Origin: Arthrobacter antibioticus
GTDB taxonomy: Bacteria > Actinomycetota > Actinomycetes > Actinomycetales > Micrococcaceae
Reading direction: 5' to 3'
Assembly (NCBI RefSeq): GCF_030063205.1
Contig: NZ_JASISQ010000003.1
Span: 248,001-312,000 of the forward strand
Length of the DNA stretch: 64,000 bases
Positions 17,516 through 27,024 of the stretch are shown one piece after another; position 1 is the first letter of the stretch, and each line of letters opens with the position of its first letter. The translations under genes and the position numbers were made by a program. The notes below the pieces were generated by a model. It made no database searches. It worked only from the letters and a program-made list of their open reading frames with translations, and had not been told where the DNA came from.

Positions 17516-18306
17516 TGAGCACCGTAGAAGCTGAACTGCCGGAGCCGGCATCGAAGATTGAGCTGCCCGCACACCTTGGTGGCGGCGGTGAAATCCCCAC
17601 ATTCGACGTTACCTTGAAGGTGCGCCGCTACGACCCCGAATTCTCGGAAGAGTCCAAGTGGGAAGAATTCACCATGACCATGTACGGCACCGACCGCGTG
17701 CTGGATGCCCTGCACAAGGTCAAGTGGGAGCAGGACGGTTCGCTGTCTTTCCGCCGTTCGTGTGCGCACGGCGTATGCGGTTCCGATGCTATGCGCATCA
17801 ACGGCCGCAACCGCCTGGCCTGCAAGACCCTGTTGAAGGACCTGGATACTTCCAAGCCCATCACGGTTGAACCCATCAAGGGCCTGCCAGTGGAGAAAGA
17901 CCTCATTGTGGACATGGAGCCGTTCTTCCAGTCCTTCCGCGAGGTCATGCCTTTTCTGATCAACCGCGACCACGCCCCCACCAAGGAGCGTCTGCAGTCT
18001 GCCGAGGAACGCGAGCGTTTCGACGACACCACCAAGTGCATCCTCTGCGCCGCTTGCACGTCTTCATGCCCCGTATTCTGGACCGATGGCCAGTACTTTG
18101 GCCCGGCGGCCATTGTCAACGCACACCGCTTCATCTTTGATTCACGCGATGATGCCGGTGATATGCGGTTGGAAATCCTCAACGACAAGGAAGGCGTGTG
18201 GCGTTGCCGCACCACCTTCAACTGCACCGAAGCATGCCCCCGCGGCATTCAGATCACGCAGGCAATCGCAGAGGTCAAACAGGCTATTCTGTCCCGTCAG
18301 ATTTAA
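17515..18306 (+). CDS. sdhB: Succinate dehydrogenase iron-sulfur subunit
   Basis: Passes electrons from the flavoprotein to quinone through three Fe-S clusters. The [2Fe-2S] motif is RRSCAHGVCGSDAM; the [4Fe-4S] and [3Fe-4S] ligands are CILCAACTSSCPVFW and CTEACPRGI. 263 residues, typical. ATG at 17515 overlaps the sdhA stop by one base (TAATG). The gene is closed by a clear terminator at 18320-18362. Confidence 0.98.
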   Translation: MSTVEAELPEPASKIELPAHLGGGGEIPTFDVTLKVRRYDPEFSEESKWEEFTMTMYGTDRVLDALHKVKWEQDGSLSFRRSCAHGVCGSDAMRINGRNRLACKTLLKDLDTSKPITVEPIKGLPVEKDLIVDMEPFFQSFREVMPFLINRDHAPTKERLQSAEERERFDDTTKCILCAACTSSCPVFWTDGQYFGPAAIVNAHRFIFDSRDDAGDMRLEILNDKEGVWRCRTTFNCTEACPRGIQITQAIAEVKQAILSRQI

Positions 18307-18319
18307 GCTATTTGCCCCA

Positions 18320-18362
18320 AACTAAAGCGCCGCTCCCCGTTCGTGGGTGCGGCGCTTTAGTT
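18320..18362 (+). terminator. Rho-independent-type terminator after sdhB
   Basis: Arms 18320-18333 and 18349-18362 pair over 14 bp (AACTAAAGCGCCGC with its exact complement), 15-base loop. It lies 13 bp after the sdhB stop. Confidence 0.9.
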
Positions 18363-18386
18363 ATGTGCGGGGTTCCTTGCGGCCCG

Positions 18387-18450
18387 TAGAGGTGTCATTA
18401 TCTCCAACCTCAGCGGGGTAGAGGTGTCATTATCTCCAACCTCAGCGGGG
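18387..18450. repeat. Direct repeat, 2 x 32 bp, of the palindrome-family half site
   Basis: Two exact 32-bp copies (18387-18418, 18419-18450) contain GGTGTCATTATCTCCAACCT. This is one arm of the palindromes at 4352, 25789 and 56333, here in direct rather than inverted order. It lies between the convergent sdhB and YihY genes. Confidence 0.9.
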
Positions 18451-18455
18451 CGGGC

Positions 18456-19556
18456 TCAGTGGCGGGCTGTGTGGGACCTGTGAGGTCTTATGTCAGCCGC
18501 ATGGACTGCCGCGATGGCTGCCGAGATTAAGTACACCTGACTCAGGAGGAAGAACCAGACAAAAAGGCCCAAAATAACGGCAAAGGGGGCTAGCAGTGCA
18601 TTGTTGGTGACGCCGCTGAGCAGCATGGCGCTAAAGAACCGTAGGACGGTTGCGCCGGCACCGGAGAATAATGCGGCAAGGAGGAGCACCCGGCGCGGCA
18701 TGCGCACACGTGAGGCAATGCTGAACATGATCATGGCAACGGAGACGTCCAAAACAAACATCAAAACAACTGAACCTAGTTGAGCTGCCGCACCCGAGAG
18801 GAAGCTCCCCCAGCCCAGTGCATCACTGATGGTGTCAACGGCGGCTGTGCTGACCACCCCGAGCCCACTTGTCAGTACTAGCGCCACAGCCAGCACAATC
18901 AGGGTCACACCGTCTCGGACCTTGGAAAGCACAGGGTTGGTTCTATCCCGGGCGAGCCCCAAAATGGAGCGGATACCCTCCCGTAAGCCATTGATCCAGC
19001 TCATGGCAGTCACCGCCAAGGCCGCCAGAGAGATAATAAGGGTCTTCCCGAACGCGCCCGAGCCAAGGAGTTGTTCCGGTGTGAACAATCCGTTATTGCC
19101 TGTGTCAATCAATCCCGGGGTGGTGTCGGCAATGAGTTTAATGACTGCGTCTCGCAGCACATCGTTGCCGGCGGCGACAATACCAAAGATGGCGAACCCG
19201 GCGACAAGCATGGCACCAACAGAGAAAAACATGAGATAGGCGTTGCCTGCTGCCAGTAGCGGACCGCGACGTCGCGTGTAAAGGTACCAAACACGGGCCG
19301 GAAACTTTCCGCCCGCCCACGCAGTAAGCCACTGCATGAACGTGGACGCCTGCAAAAAGAAACTGCCAGTCTTTCGCGCCTCCACGTAGGCGCCGCGCTT
19401 CGACTCAACCCAGGTCGATAGGCCCTGGCGGTTCAGCGGGCTCGGCGGCGGTTTAGCCGGAGCGGCCATCGGATTCTTCGCACTCACCCCCGGAGCGGCA
19501 CTACCAGGGAAATAGGCCGGTTCGCGCTGAGTCTTAGGGTTTTGTTCCTCCGCCAA
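18456..19556 (-). CDS. YihY/virulence factor BrkB family membrane protein
   Basis: A 366-residue protein of the YihY/UPF0761 family, once mis-assigned as ribonuclease BN; molecular function is unknown. A hydrophilic Pro/Ala-rich N-terminus (about 60 residues) precedes six hydrophobic segments. Family features include QWLTAWAGGKFPARVWYLYT, AMSWINGLREGIRSILG and the C-terminal VWFFLLSQVYLISAAIAAVHA. The start is TTG at 19556, with GGAG upstream inside the ligT-like gene, which it overlaps by 23 bases. A direct repeat block follows its stop. Confidence 0.85.
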   Translation of the reverse strand: MAEEQNPKTQREPAYFPGSAAPGVSAKNPMAAPAKPPPSPLNRQGLSTWVESKRGAYVEARKTGSFFLQASTFMQWLTAWAGGKFPARVWYLYTRRRGPLLAAGNAYLMFFSVGAMLVAGFAIFGIVAAGNDVLRDAVIKLIADTTPGLIDTGNNGLFTPEQLLGSGAFGKTLIISLAALAVTAMSWINGLREGIRSILGLARDRTNPVLSKVRDGVTLIVLAVALVLTSGLGVVSTAAVDTISDALGWGSFLSGAAAQLGSVVLMFVLDVSVAMIMFSIASRVRMPRRVLLLAALFSGAGATVLRFFSAMLLSGVTNNALLAPFAVILGLFVWFFLLSQVYLISAAIAAVHAADIRPHRSHTARH

Positions 19557-20091
19557 GACTCAACTCCTCGCGCAAAAACCAACCACCGGCAAGATAGTCA
19601 AAAAGACCAATACTTGTGACCTCAAAATCCGCACAAAAATCGCTCATGTCAGACTTCGCCCGGGCCAGCGTGGCCTGGTCCAAATCGTGAGCGATCGTCA
19701 AATGCGGGTGGAACCCAAATTTCAGCAGGTGCTCCACCGGACCGGCCACCAATTGCTCGTGCAAGGCGGCACATTCCTGTGCCCCTTCCGCCACATTGAG
19801 GAACACAACAGGTGAGATCGGCTCAAAAGTGCCGGTACCGCGAAGCGAAAGCATAAACGGCGCCCCGTCCGCAGCAATCTTGCGCACGTGGGCTGCGGCG
19901 TCATCCCAAGAATCTGCGGCTTGCCCGGAAACCAGGGTTATATGAGCAGGAACGACAGCGGCATCCGCACCGGCGTAGAAAGCCCGCTTTTCGCCGAGCT
20001 CGGCCGCCAACGCCGGTGGCAGGGAGATGATTACTCCCAGACTATTGGCGGGCGGGGCCGGGCTTTCCTCGTCCTTACCAATGCCAGTCAC
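19534..20091 (-). CDS. 2'-5' RNA ligase family protein (2H phosphoesterase)
   Basis: 185 residues with the two His-x-Thr motifs of the 2H phosphoesterase superfamily: HITLVSG (about 51-57) and HLTIAHD (about 130-136). Members act as cyclic phosphodiesterases or RNA ligases on 2',3'-cyclic or 2'-5' ends; the real substrate here is unknown. GTG at 20091 starts 2 bp after the trpS stop, so it is cotranscribed with trpS, and it overlaps the YihY-like gene downstream. Confidence 0.85.
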   Translation of the reverse strand: MTGIGKDEESPAPPANSLGVIISLPPALAAELGEKRAFYAGADAAVVPAHITLVSGQAADSWDDAAAHVRKIAADGAPFMLSLRGTGTFEPISPVVFLNVAEGAQECAALHEQLVAGPVEHLLKFGFHPHLTIAHDLDQATLARAKSDMSDFCADFEVTSIGLFDYLAGGWFLREELSLGGGTKP

Positions 20092-20093
20092 AG

Positions 20094-21122
20094 TTATCCC
20101 ACCGAGCCGACAGGGGGCAGAAATCCAACCTTGGCATACACATCGGCCAGTGTCACGGAGGCGATTTCCCGGGCTTTAGCCGCACCAACTGCCAGTAGCG
20201 CATCAAGTTCGCCTGGGTCATCCAGGAGTTCAAGAGTGCGCGTCCGGATGGGCTCAAGCCGGGCCACTACCGCCTCCGCTACATCACCTTTCAGGTGCCC
20301 GTACATCTTGCCTTCATACTCGTTCACAAGAGTGTCTACGGGTTTTTGCGTCAGCGTGGAAAGGATCTCCAACAGGTTCGTGACACCCGGTTTACTCTCA
20401 CGGTCATGAGCAACAACCGTGTCATCATCTGTCACAGCTGACTTGATGCGTTTGGCCGTAACTTTAGGATCATCAAGAATATTGATCAGTCCATTGGGGC
20501 CGGAGGCGGACTTGGACATTTTCGAGGTCGGATTTTGCAAGTCATAAATCCTTGCACCCTCTTTTTGAATAAAGGCTTCGGGGACTACGAACGTCTCACC
20601 AAATCGGTGATTGAAACGTTTGGCCAAGTCGCGCGCCAATTCAACGTGCTGACGCTGATCGTCCCCCACGGGAACGCCAGCTGGGCGGTACAACAGGATG
20701 TCTGCCGCCATCAGCACCGGATACGTAAACAAGCCAACGCTGGCCATCTCTGCCCCGCTCTTGGCAGACTTGTCCTTAAACTGGGTCATCCGTGACGCTT
20801 CACCGAAGCCGGTAATGCAATTCAGAACCCATGCAAGCTGGGCGTGCTCAGGGACATGGGACTGGACAAAGAGCGTTGATTTCTCAACGTCAATGCCACC
20901 GGCGATGTACTGGGCAGCAGTCTTGCGGGTCCGGGCACGCAACTCGCCAGGATCCTGCGTCACCGTAATGGCATGCATATCCGGGATGAAGAACAACGTT
21001 TGGTAGTCATCTTGGCTTTTAACCCAGTTGACAAGAGCTCCCAGGTAATTGCCCAGGTGCAATGAGTCACCGGAGGGCTGCATGCCTGAGAGTACGCGTG
21101 GGCGGACGGAAATTTCACTCAT
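20094..21122 (-). CDS. trpS: Tryptophanyl-tRNA synthetase
   Basis: Charges tRNA-Trp. This class I enzyme shows [19 protein letters not shown] (the HIGH-type motif as HLGN, near residues 13-31) and [11 protein letters not shown]. 342 residues, normal. The ATG at 21122 follows AAAGGAACCCGG. It lies 14 bp behind xth. No T-box leader is visible, and none fits in the space. Confidence 0.97.
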   Translation of the reverse strand: MSEISVRPRVLSGMQPSGDSLHLGNYLGALVNWVKSQDDYQTLFFIPDMHAITVTQDPGELRARTRKTAAQYIAGGIDVEKSTLFVQSHVPEHAQLAWVLNCITGFGEASRMTQFKDKSAKSGAEMASVGLFTYPVLMAADILLYRPAGVPVGDDQRQHVELARDLAKRFNHRFGETFVVPEAFIQKEGARIYDLQNPTSKMSKSASGPNGLINILDDPKVTAKRIKSAVTDDDTVVAHDRESKPGVTNLLEILSTLTQKPVDTLVNEYEGKMYGHLKGDVAEAVVARLEPIRTRTLELLDDPGELDALLAVGAAKAREIASVTLADVYAKVGFLPPVGSVG

Positions 21123-21136
21123 GGTTCCGGGTTCCT

Positions 21137-21979
21137 TTAGAACTTGTAGTCAACGACCAGTGGGGCATGGTCTGAGAAACGGTTTTCGTAGGAATCTGCC
21201 CTGTCAACCACTGATGTCAGAGCCTTTTCCGCCAGGCCGGGTGTGGCCATCTGGTAGTCGATGCGCCAGCCGGTGTCGTTAGTGAAGGCCTGTCCCCGGT
21301 TTGACCACCACGTGTACGGGCCGTCAACTTCTCCGGCAAGTTCGCGAGCCACATCTTTCCAGCCGATTTCTTCGCCAAGGAACCTGTCAAAGTAAGCACG
21401 TTCTTCGGGCAGGAACCCTGATTTTTTGACGTTGCCTTTCCAGTTCTTAATATCTAAAGTCTTGTGCCCAACGTTCAGATCTCCCACCACCAGTGCATGG
21501 TCGCTGGTTGCGGCTAGCTGGGGCAGACGACCAATCATGGTGTCCAGGAAGCGGTATTTATCTACCTGCTTAGGCGTATCGACGGCGCCTGAGTGCACGT
21601 AGGCGCTGACAACGCTCAGCGTTGTGGGCGTGCCATCGGCACCCGTCAGAACGTAATCGGCCTCAACCCAACGTCCTGAGGTGGCGAAGTAGTCATCGCC
21701 AATGCCGATTCTTGTGGCTACTGGCTCGAGCACGTCTTTCCGGGTGGCGATCAAAACACCCGCCCGGCCCTTGGCTTCTGCTTCTGCGTGCAGCACGTGC
21801 CAATCTTCGCTAAGGAACTCGTCAACGATGGCGTCAGGGGCGCGTACTTCCTGCAGGCATAGGATGTCCACATCGCGTGCTGCCAGCCAGGGGCCCATGC
21901 CGTTCCTGTAGGCGGCACGGATGCCATTGACGTTTACACTTGCGATCCGCAATCGACCGTTTTCAATACCGTTGCTCAC
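21137..21979 (-). CDS. xth: Exodeoxyribonuclease III (AP endonuclease)
   Basis: Cuts abasic DNA and removes 3'-blocking groups in base excision repair. Motifs along the EEP fold: [24 protein letters not shown] with the metal Glu, VVGDLNVGH with the catalytic Asp/Asn and [10 protein letters not shown] with the catalytic His at the C-terminus. GTG at 21979 is chosen because AGGTGGAACAA lies just upstream and only 10 residues precede the conserved core; an ATG at 22036 would add 19 residues. Confidence 0.94.
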   Translation of the reverse strand: MSNGIENGRLRIASVNVNGIRAAYRNGMGPWLAARDVDILCLQEVRAPDAIVDEFLSEDWHVLHAEAEAKGRAGVLIATRKDVLEPVATRIGIGDDYFATSGRWVEADYVLTGADGTPTTLSVVSAYVHSGAVDTPKQVDKYRFLDTMIGRLPQLAATSDHALVVGDLNVGHKTLDIKNWKGNVKKSGFLPEERAYFDRFLGEEIGWKDVARELAGEVDGPYTWWSNRGQAFTNDTGWRIDYQMATPGLAEKALTSVVDRADSYENRFSDHAPLVVDYKF

Positions 21980-22071
21980 TTGTTCCACCTTACCTGCTTG
22001 GAACCCTGAATTCTTGGGCCCCTCATCCGTGTACATAGGTTGTGTTTTGCCTGCTTCATAACCGGCCCTGT

Positions 22072-22135
22072 GCTGGTTTAGCGCTGGGCTGGCTTGGCCC
22101 TGGGCTGGCTTGGCCCTGGGCTGGCTTAGCGCTGG
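22072..22135. repeat. 16-bp tandem array, 4 units
   Basis: Units at 22072-22087, 22088-22103, 22104-22119 and 22120-22135. The two middle units are identical (GCTGGCTTGGCCCTGG); the outer two differ at a few positions and carry TTAGCGC. It lies between xth and the small membrane protein gene. No coding role seen. Confidence 0.9.
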
Positions 22136-22165
22136 GCACCGCGCTCAAAGGCGGACGGTCCGGGG

Positions 22166-22768
22166 TTAATCAATAATCACACCGCTGACGGGGTCCTCAC
22201 CATCAGTGCCACCTTGGGCGGTTGCGGCCCGTTCGGCGTTCTTCTTATGCATGGCCGCATCCATCTTCGCTTCCTGGGCTTCCCAGTGTGGGTTGATCAT
22301 GCCACGGGCATTGGTGGCTGTGATCTCGATTGTTTCCAACGCCCGGGCCACCATCGCCGAGTCCTTACCAAGGTATTCGTTGACCACACCGATCTGGACG
22401 TTGATGATCTTAAAGGAGTGATCCAGCTTGAGTTCACGCGCCTTCTCGGCCGAGCGTGAACCAGCCTCTTGGGACACAAGCCGGGTGCCGCCGTCGGACT
22501 GGGCACTTTCACTGTTGTGCTGGGCCATCTGCGCCTGAGCCAATGCCACCTGTCGGGCACCAAAGGAGGCGGCTTTGTGCACACCAATGTAGACCACAGT
22601 GGACAAGGCTAGCCAGCCAAACGCGATGGCGGCGATGACCCAACCCAACACGGTGCTGTTGTTGGCGGCGAAGATAAGTGCCACCAAAAAAACGATCGCC
22701 AACACAATGGTGCCAACGCCAGTGAATTTGCCAGGTTTGGACATTTTGCCGGTTCCAAGAGAAGTCAT
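22166..22768 (-). CDS. Hypothetical membrane protein
   Basis: 200 residues, not recognised as a named family. Two adjacent hydrophobic segments (about 20-38 and 42-62) follow a short Lys-containing N-terminus. The rest is cytoplasmic-looking: a Gln/Ala/Ser-rich stretch, then a segment predicted to be helical (KARELKLDHSFKIINVQIG) with NARGMINPHWEAQEAKMDAA and a polar end. This could be a membrane-anchored helical protein. Start ATG at 22768 (a second ATG is 9 codons later). It lies in a minus-strand run with xth and trpS upstream in coordinate order. Confidence 0.7.
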   Translation of the reverse strand: MTSLGTGKMSKPGKFTGVGTIVLAIVFLVALIFAANNSTVLGWVIAAIAFGWLALSTVVYIGVHKAASFGARQVALAQAQMAQHNSESAQSDGGTRLVSQEAGSRSAEKARELKLDHSFKIINVQIGVVNEYLGKDSAMVARALETIEITATNARGMINPHWEAQEAKMDAAMHKKNAERAATAQGGTDGEDPVSGVIID

Positions 22769-22855
22769 GCATCCATTCTCTCAAATACCGGCGTGCCCGT
22801 GGACCGCCTTCCACCAGCGGCGAACGTGCCAGGTGAGCACCGGGCGCCAACTCCC

Positions 22856-23596
22856 CTATTTGAAGGGATTCCAGCTGGCCATCGGAGCCAATTCGGCCAG
22901 CCCAGCACGCAGTAGCAAGAACCCCACAATGCCCACCACCCACACAAGAGTTTCACTGGCGAACTTGCCCAGTTTGGGGCTGAGACGGCGAAGTCCCGCA
23001 TCCATATGGGAGCCAAGTGCCACCCGTAATGCCACTAACACCAGCGCCGGAATGAGCATGAGCACACAATAAATGCCAAGCACACCGAGCTCCGTGGGAA
23101 GCGGCAAATCAGAATTGGTGAGTAGTCCAATCGCCGCCAGGTAGGGCAACATAGTGGGCAGTTCAAGCAACCCTGCAATCAACGCCAGGGTCACCAACCC
23201 CCCTGGGCTCCGCAACGCTGTTGCTATTCGGCTCGCCCATTTGGTCTGGGCCACCGCTTCCTGAGATTTACTGCCCGTGCTTTTACTGCCCAGGTCTGAG
23301 AACAGCGCATAGGCCAGCATGGCGCCGCCACCTAGTGTGAGGGTCCACAAGATGGGTGGGATCGCCAGCAACGAATCGACATCCAACCCCTTGGCGAGCC
23401 AGCCTGCCCCAGCAAGCACGCCAATACCCACCAGCAAATAAAAGCCCGCCAAGGCACCAAGATATAGCAAGATCCGCGGGGCCATCCGGCGCGCATCCGG
23501 GCGCAGGAGTAGCCAGAATGGAATTAATAGGGTGCCAATGCTTGTGCTGTCAATGAGAGCCAAAACGGCGAGTTGGGCGAATAGTGCAATGGTCAT
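22856..23596 (-). CDS. GAP/Sap-family membrane protein
   Basis: Resembles the GAP (Sap, sulfolipid-1-addressing protein) family linked in mycobacteria to lipid export; that role need not hold here. Six hydrophobic segments fill 246 residues, starting MTIALFAQLAVLALIDSTS, with LLELPTMLPYLAAIGLL in the centre, a conserved-looking family segment. ATG at 23596 is chosen because it puts the first helix at the N-terminus. A start at 23638 is possible, and the frame stays open to 23749, overlapping the divergent kinase gene. Confidence 0.75.
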   Translation of the reverse strand: MTIALFAQLAVLALIDSTSIGTLLIPFWLLLRPDARRMAPRILLYLGALAGFYLLVGIGVLAGAGWLAKGLDVDSLLAIPPILWTLTLGGGAMLAYALFSDLGSKSTGSKSQEAVAQTKWASRIATALRSPGGLVTLALIAGLLELPTMLPYLAAIGLLTNSDLPLPTELGVLGIYCVLMLIPALVLVALRVALGSHMDAGLRRLSPKLGKFASETLVWVVGIVGFLLLRAGLAELAPMASWNPFK

Positions 23597-23721
23597 AGTT
23601 CCAGCGTGCCAAGTGAACCAGCTTCCGGAGTCCGCCATCGGAGGCACTACTGCGTCATCCCTTCGTATCATCATGGCGTGCCTGCCTTGCCCGGGCGGCG
23701 GGCTACGGACAGGATGGAAGT

Positions 23722-25047
23722 ATGAGCCAGCTTCCGCCCAAGTCCGCAACCCGCGTGTGGTTCAACACCCGCGTTCAGCCTTGGGCTTCGGGCATCCGCC
23801 GGGAAGATCTCGGGCTTGCCATCAGCTATTTCCTCGTGTTTTGGATTTTGAATGCTGTGAGCGGGGGTGGCGGGTTTAATTTCAATTTTCCGTGGTTGTC
23901 CCAGAACTGGGTGTTCTTTGCTGCCGTGGGATGTGCGGCAGTGGTGTTGCGCCGGAGCGCCACACCCTTGATGGCCATTCTTTGCGGATCTGCCACCGTG
24001 ATGCTGTTGCTGAGCAACCAGCCAACAGCCCTGATATTGGTGTTTGAACTGTTTTTCTCTCTGGTGTTGTTCGGCTCCCCCAAGGTTTCCGCGGCAGCCA
24101 GTAAAAGTGCTGTGGCTCTGTCAGTGCTGGTGACCCTGCTGGTCCTGGCCCTGACCGGTGAGGCAGAAGCCACGGTAGTAGCAGCGGTTGCAGCTGTCAT
24201 GACGCTGCTTATGCCGATGGAATGGGCTGGAAATCTTCGCAAAGCTCAGCATCTAACAGAAAGTGAGTCCGCCCGGGCGGAGGCTGTCCGGGCGTCAGCG
24301 GAGCATCGCTTTCTTGCTGACAGGACCACCCATGAACTGATCCTTGAGCGCGAGCGCCAACACATGGCACGCGAGCTCCACGATGTTCTTTCCGCGCGGC
24401 TCTCAGCCATTGCCCTCCAATCCGGTGCGGCATTGCACACAGGATTACTGCAGGAAAAGAGGCAGGCAACGAAAATCCTCTCCCAAATTCGCTCCGAAAG
24501 CGTGGCGGCTCTGGATGAACTCAATGGGATGATCCGGCTCCTGCATACAGGCGCACTGGATGAGACGGCCGGACGCGCAGCTGACGTGATTTCCCTGGTG
24601 GAGCAGCATCATTTATCCGGGACCATGATTTCCTATGAAAATTCCCTGCCCGACGGCGGAGATCACCTACCCCTGCAGCTTCAGACCATTCTCTACCGCG
24701 TGTGCGCCGAATCCCTGCGCAACGCCGCCCTGCACGCGCCCGGTACACCCGTCACGATCACATTGGCGTGCTCCACAGGGACAGCAGCGGAGGTAGGGGT
24801 TGTTTTGCTTGTGTCTAACCCTTTGCCACGCTGCCCTGTCCCTCCGGCGCAAACAGGTTCTGCAGAGGTGGAGTCTTCACATGCTGGAACAGGTACGGGT
24901 ATTCCCAGCATGCATTTCCGAGCCGCGCACGCTGGGGGAACCATCTCAACAGGTTTGCGTGCTGGGCATTGGGTGGTGGAACTGCGGTTGCCGATCGCAA
25001 GCTCCGCATCCGCAGAAGCCCACCTGTCATCGGGGGCCGCAGTATGA
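23722..25047 (+). CDS. Sensor histidine kinase, NarL/DesK type
   Basis: Membrane sensor kinase of 441 residues. About five hydrophobic helices (residues ~30-170) form a sensor region without a large outside domain. A coiled helix leads to the HisKA_3 box QHMARELHDVLSARLSAIALQ with phospho-acceptor His near residue 219. The ATPase domain is shortened: AESLRNAALHAPGTPVTI is the N-box and TGTGIPSMHFRAAHAGG the G-box. ATG at 23722 follows AGGATGGAAGT. Its stop overlaps the regulator start as ATGA. The signal is unknown. Confidence 0.9.
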   Translation: MSQLPPKSATRVWFNTRVQPWASGIRREDLGLAISYFLVFWILNAVSGGGGFNFNFPWLSQNWVFFAAVGCAAVVLRRSATPLMAILCGSATVMLLLSNQPTALILVFELFFSLVLFGSPKVSAAASKSAVALSVLVTLLVLALTGEAEATVVAAVAAVMTLLMPMEWAGNLRKAQHLTESESARAEAVRASAEHRFLADRTTHELILERERQHMARELHDVLSARLSAIALQSGAALHTGLLQEKRQATKILSQIRSESVAALDELNGMIRLLHTGALDETAGRAADVISLVEQHHLSGTMISYENSLPDGGDHLPLQLQTILYRVCAESLRNAALHAPGTPVTITLACSTGTAAEVGVVLLVSNPLPRCPVPPAQTGSAEVESSHAGTGTGIPSMHFRAAHAGGTISTGLRAGHWVVELRLPIASSASAEAHLSSGAAV

Positions 25048-25697
25048 GCCCGGCTCAGCCAGTCACTGTCCTCTTGGCGGATGACCATGCCGCCATCAGG
25101 TTGGGCATGCGCATGGTGGTGGACACCGCAACCGATATGGAAGTGGTGGGTGAAGCCGGCGACGGTGCCCTCACTGTGAGTATGGCGCGGGCGCTGCGAC
25201 CCGACGTTATCCTGATGGACTTGCGTATGCCGGTCATGGACGGTGTGGAAGCGACCCGGCACATTTGTGCCGAAGGTGTGTCCAAGGTGTTGGTGCTGAC
25301 AACTTTTGACCATGATTCTTACCTCTTTGGTGCGCTCGCCGCCGGTGCTTCGGGTTTTCTGCTCAAGACGGCCGAACCTGCAACTATCACCGAAGCGATT
25401 CGCCGTGTTCATGAGGGTGATCAGGTCATAGCCCCGGAAGTGACGGCACGAATTGTTGCTGCCGCCCTGTCTGCGAATAGTGGGCCCGTGCTTGCCTCAA
25501 CCGAGCCTCCGGCCTTGGATTTACTCACGGGACGGGAGCGAGAGGTCTTTGACTGCTTGGGCAGCGGACTAACAAATTATTGTATAGGCCGTCAGCTGGG
25601 CATCTCGGAAGCCACGGTGAAGACCCACGTTTCGCGCGTGCTGGCAAAGCTGGGCTTAGCGTCCCGGGTTCAGGCAGCACTGTTCCGACGAACCTGA
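25044..25697 (+). CDS. Response regulator, NarL/FixJ (LuxR-HTH) type
   Basis: 217 residues. The receiver domain has DDH near residue 14, the phospho-Asp near 59 in VILMDLRMPVMDG, Thr in LVLTTFD and Lys in LLKTAEP. The C-terminal LuxR-type helix-turn-helix is LLTGREREVFDCLGSGLTN to GISEATVKTHVSRVLAKLG. ATG at 25044 overlaps the kinase stop by 4 bases, so the two are coupled. Target genes are not evident; the neighbouring protease/inhibitor pair is 237 bp downstream, beyond a palindrome. Confidence 0.93.
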   Translation: MSPAQPVTVLLADDHAAIRLGMRMVVDTATDMEVVGEAGDGALTVSMARALRPDVILMDLRMPVMDGVEATRHICAEGVSKVLVLTTFDHDSYLFGALAAGASGFLLKTAEPATITEAIRRVHEGDQVIAPEVTARIVAAALSANSGPVLASTEPPALDLLTGREREVFDCLGSGLTNYCIGRQLGISEATVKTHVSRVLAKLGLASRVQAALFRRT

Positions 25698-25788
25698 ACT
25701 GTGCCACCCCCGCTGCCACGCCCCGCAGTCCTCGCACTCCCTCGTTGAAGCCCTGACCACCGAGCCCACCGTCCTTCCTCCTTTTCTC

Positions 25789-25850
25789 GTTGAGGTTGGA
25801 GGTGATGACACCCCGGAGACCGCTGGGGTGACATCATCTCCAACCTCAAC
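25789..25850. terminator. Long palindrome 3' of the response regulator (same family as 4352)
   Basis: Arms 25789-25814 and 25825-25850 pair over 26 bp with two mismatches, 10-base loop. The core is TTGGAGGTGATGACACCCC. It lies about 90 bp after the regulator stop and may close that operon. Confidence 0.85.
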
Positions 25851-25934
25851 CGTGGGATATGTGCGTGCCCTACCCTTGCCCCGCTTGATGATCGGGAGCA
25901 TCATGGTTGAACGGTGTTAAGAAGGGATATCAAC

Positions 25935-27014
25935 ATGTCAGGACTTCGTTCCAGAGCCCACTGCAGCATTGCTCCACCCGATATGTTGGGGAGGTTGGCT
26001 GTTGATGGGGATCCCGAACAACGAGAAGCCGCTGTCCGGGCGCTGGCCACCTCAGCTGCCATCCGTTCCCAGCGCGCCGTTATGGGGCGGCTGAACCGCC
26101 AGCTCAATCTAAACATTGGGCAGATGGTGGGCTTTGGCGTAATTCCCGAGCGCCGTTTGACCGTTTATGACAACAAAACGCTGGGCCGCACGTATCTACC
26201 CGGTGTCCGGGCGCGAGACTGGGGCCAGCCGCCCGTGGAGGATGCCGCTGTCAACCAGGCGTACGACGGCAGTAGCGCCACCTACGAATTTTACCGAGAC
26301 GTTTTCCAGCGCAACTCCCTGGATGGTGCAGGCCTGGAACTCATCTCATCCGTCCACTATGGAGTGGCGTTTGATAACGCTTTCTGGGACGGCGCCCAGA
26401 TGGTTTACGGTGACGGGAGCGGACGGATTTTCCAGATTGGTGGATTGACCCGGTCCCTGGATGTGATTGCCCATGAACTGACCCACGGGATCACCGAACT
26501 GACTGCGGGGCTGGTTTACAGCGAACAATCCGGTGCGTTGAACGAATCTTTCTCCGACATTTTTGGTTCGCTCGTTAAGCAATACAGCCTCAAGCAAACA
26601 GCCGCCGAAGCCGACTGGCTCATTGGCGAAGGTATTTTGGTCCCCGGGCTCGGAAAAGCCCTGCGTTCCATGATGCACCCCGGCACCGCGTACAAAGGAG
26701 ATCGCCAACCCGGTCATATGGATGATTACGTTGTACTGCCGGATAATAACGACCCCCGCAATGACAACGGTGGCGTCCATATTAATTCTGGTATCCCCAA
26801 CCACGCCTTTGCGTTGGCCGCCACGGCAATGGGTGGCCATGCGTGGGAGAAGGCAGGGAAGATCTGGTACGCCGTGCTGAACACCCGGCTGCGCGCCAAT
26901 TCCCAGTTCACAGAGGCAGCCCAAGCCACTGTTGACGTTGCAGGGGCATTGTTTAGTTCAACGGAGCGGGATGCTGTCCATGACGCATGGAAAGAAGTCG
27001 GTGTTTTGACGTGA
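25935..27014 (+). CDS. M4-family metalloprotease, protealysin-like
   Basis: Thermolysin-family zinc protease of 359 residues. The zinc and catalytic motif is IAHELTHGITE (about 178-188), the third zinc ligand is Glu in GALNESFSDIFG (about 204), and the active-site His is in GGVHINSGIPNHAF (about 281). There is no signal peptide. Instead of a long propeptide there is a short N-terminal region (about 50 residues) with CSIAPPDML, the short propeptide type of protealysin. The ATG at 25935 follows AAGGGATATCAAC. The next gene, 10 bp on, encodes an emfourin-like inhibitor. Protealysins act inside the cell or after release by lysis; the target is unknown. Confidence 0.92.
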   Translation: MSGLRSRAHCSIAPPDMLGRLAVDGDPEQREAAVRALATSAAIRSQRAVMGRLNRQLNLNIGQMVGFGVIPERRLTVYDNKTLGRTYLPGVRARDWGQPPVEDAAVNQAYDGSSATYEFYRDVFQRNSLDGAGLELISSVHYGVAFDNAFWDGAQMVYGDGSGRIFQIGGLTRSLDVIAHELTHGITELTAGLVYSEQSGALNESFSDIFGSLVKQYSLKQTAAEADWLIGEGILVPGLGKALRSMMHPGTAYKGDRQPGHMDDYVVLPDNNDPRNDNGGVHINSGIPNHAFALAATAMGGHAWEKAGKIWYAVLNTRLRANSQFTEAAQATVDVAGALFSSTERDAVHDAWKEVGVLT

Positions 27015-27024
27015 AAGTTCTAAC

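Noticed and set aside
21123-21136. T-box or other leader before trpS
   Set aside because: Only 14 bp separate xth and trpS, too short for any such element.
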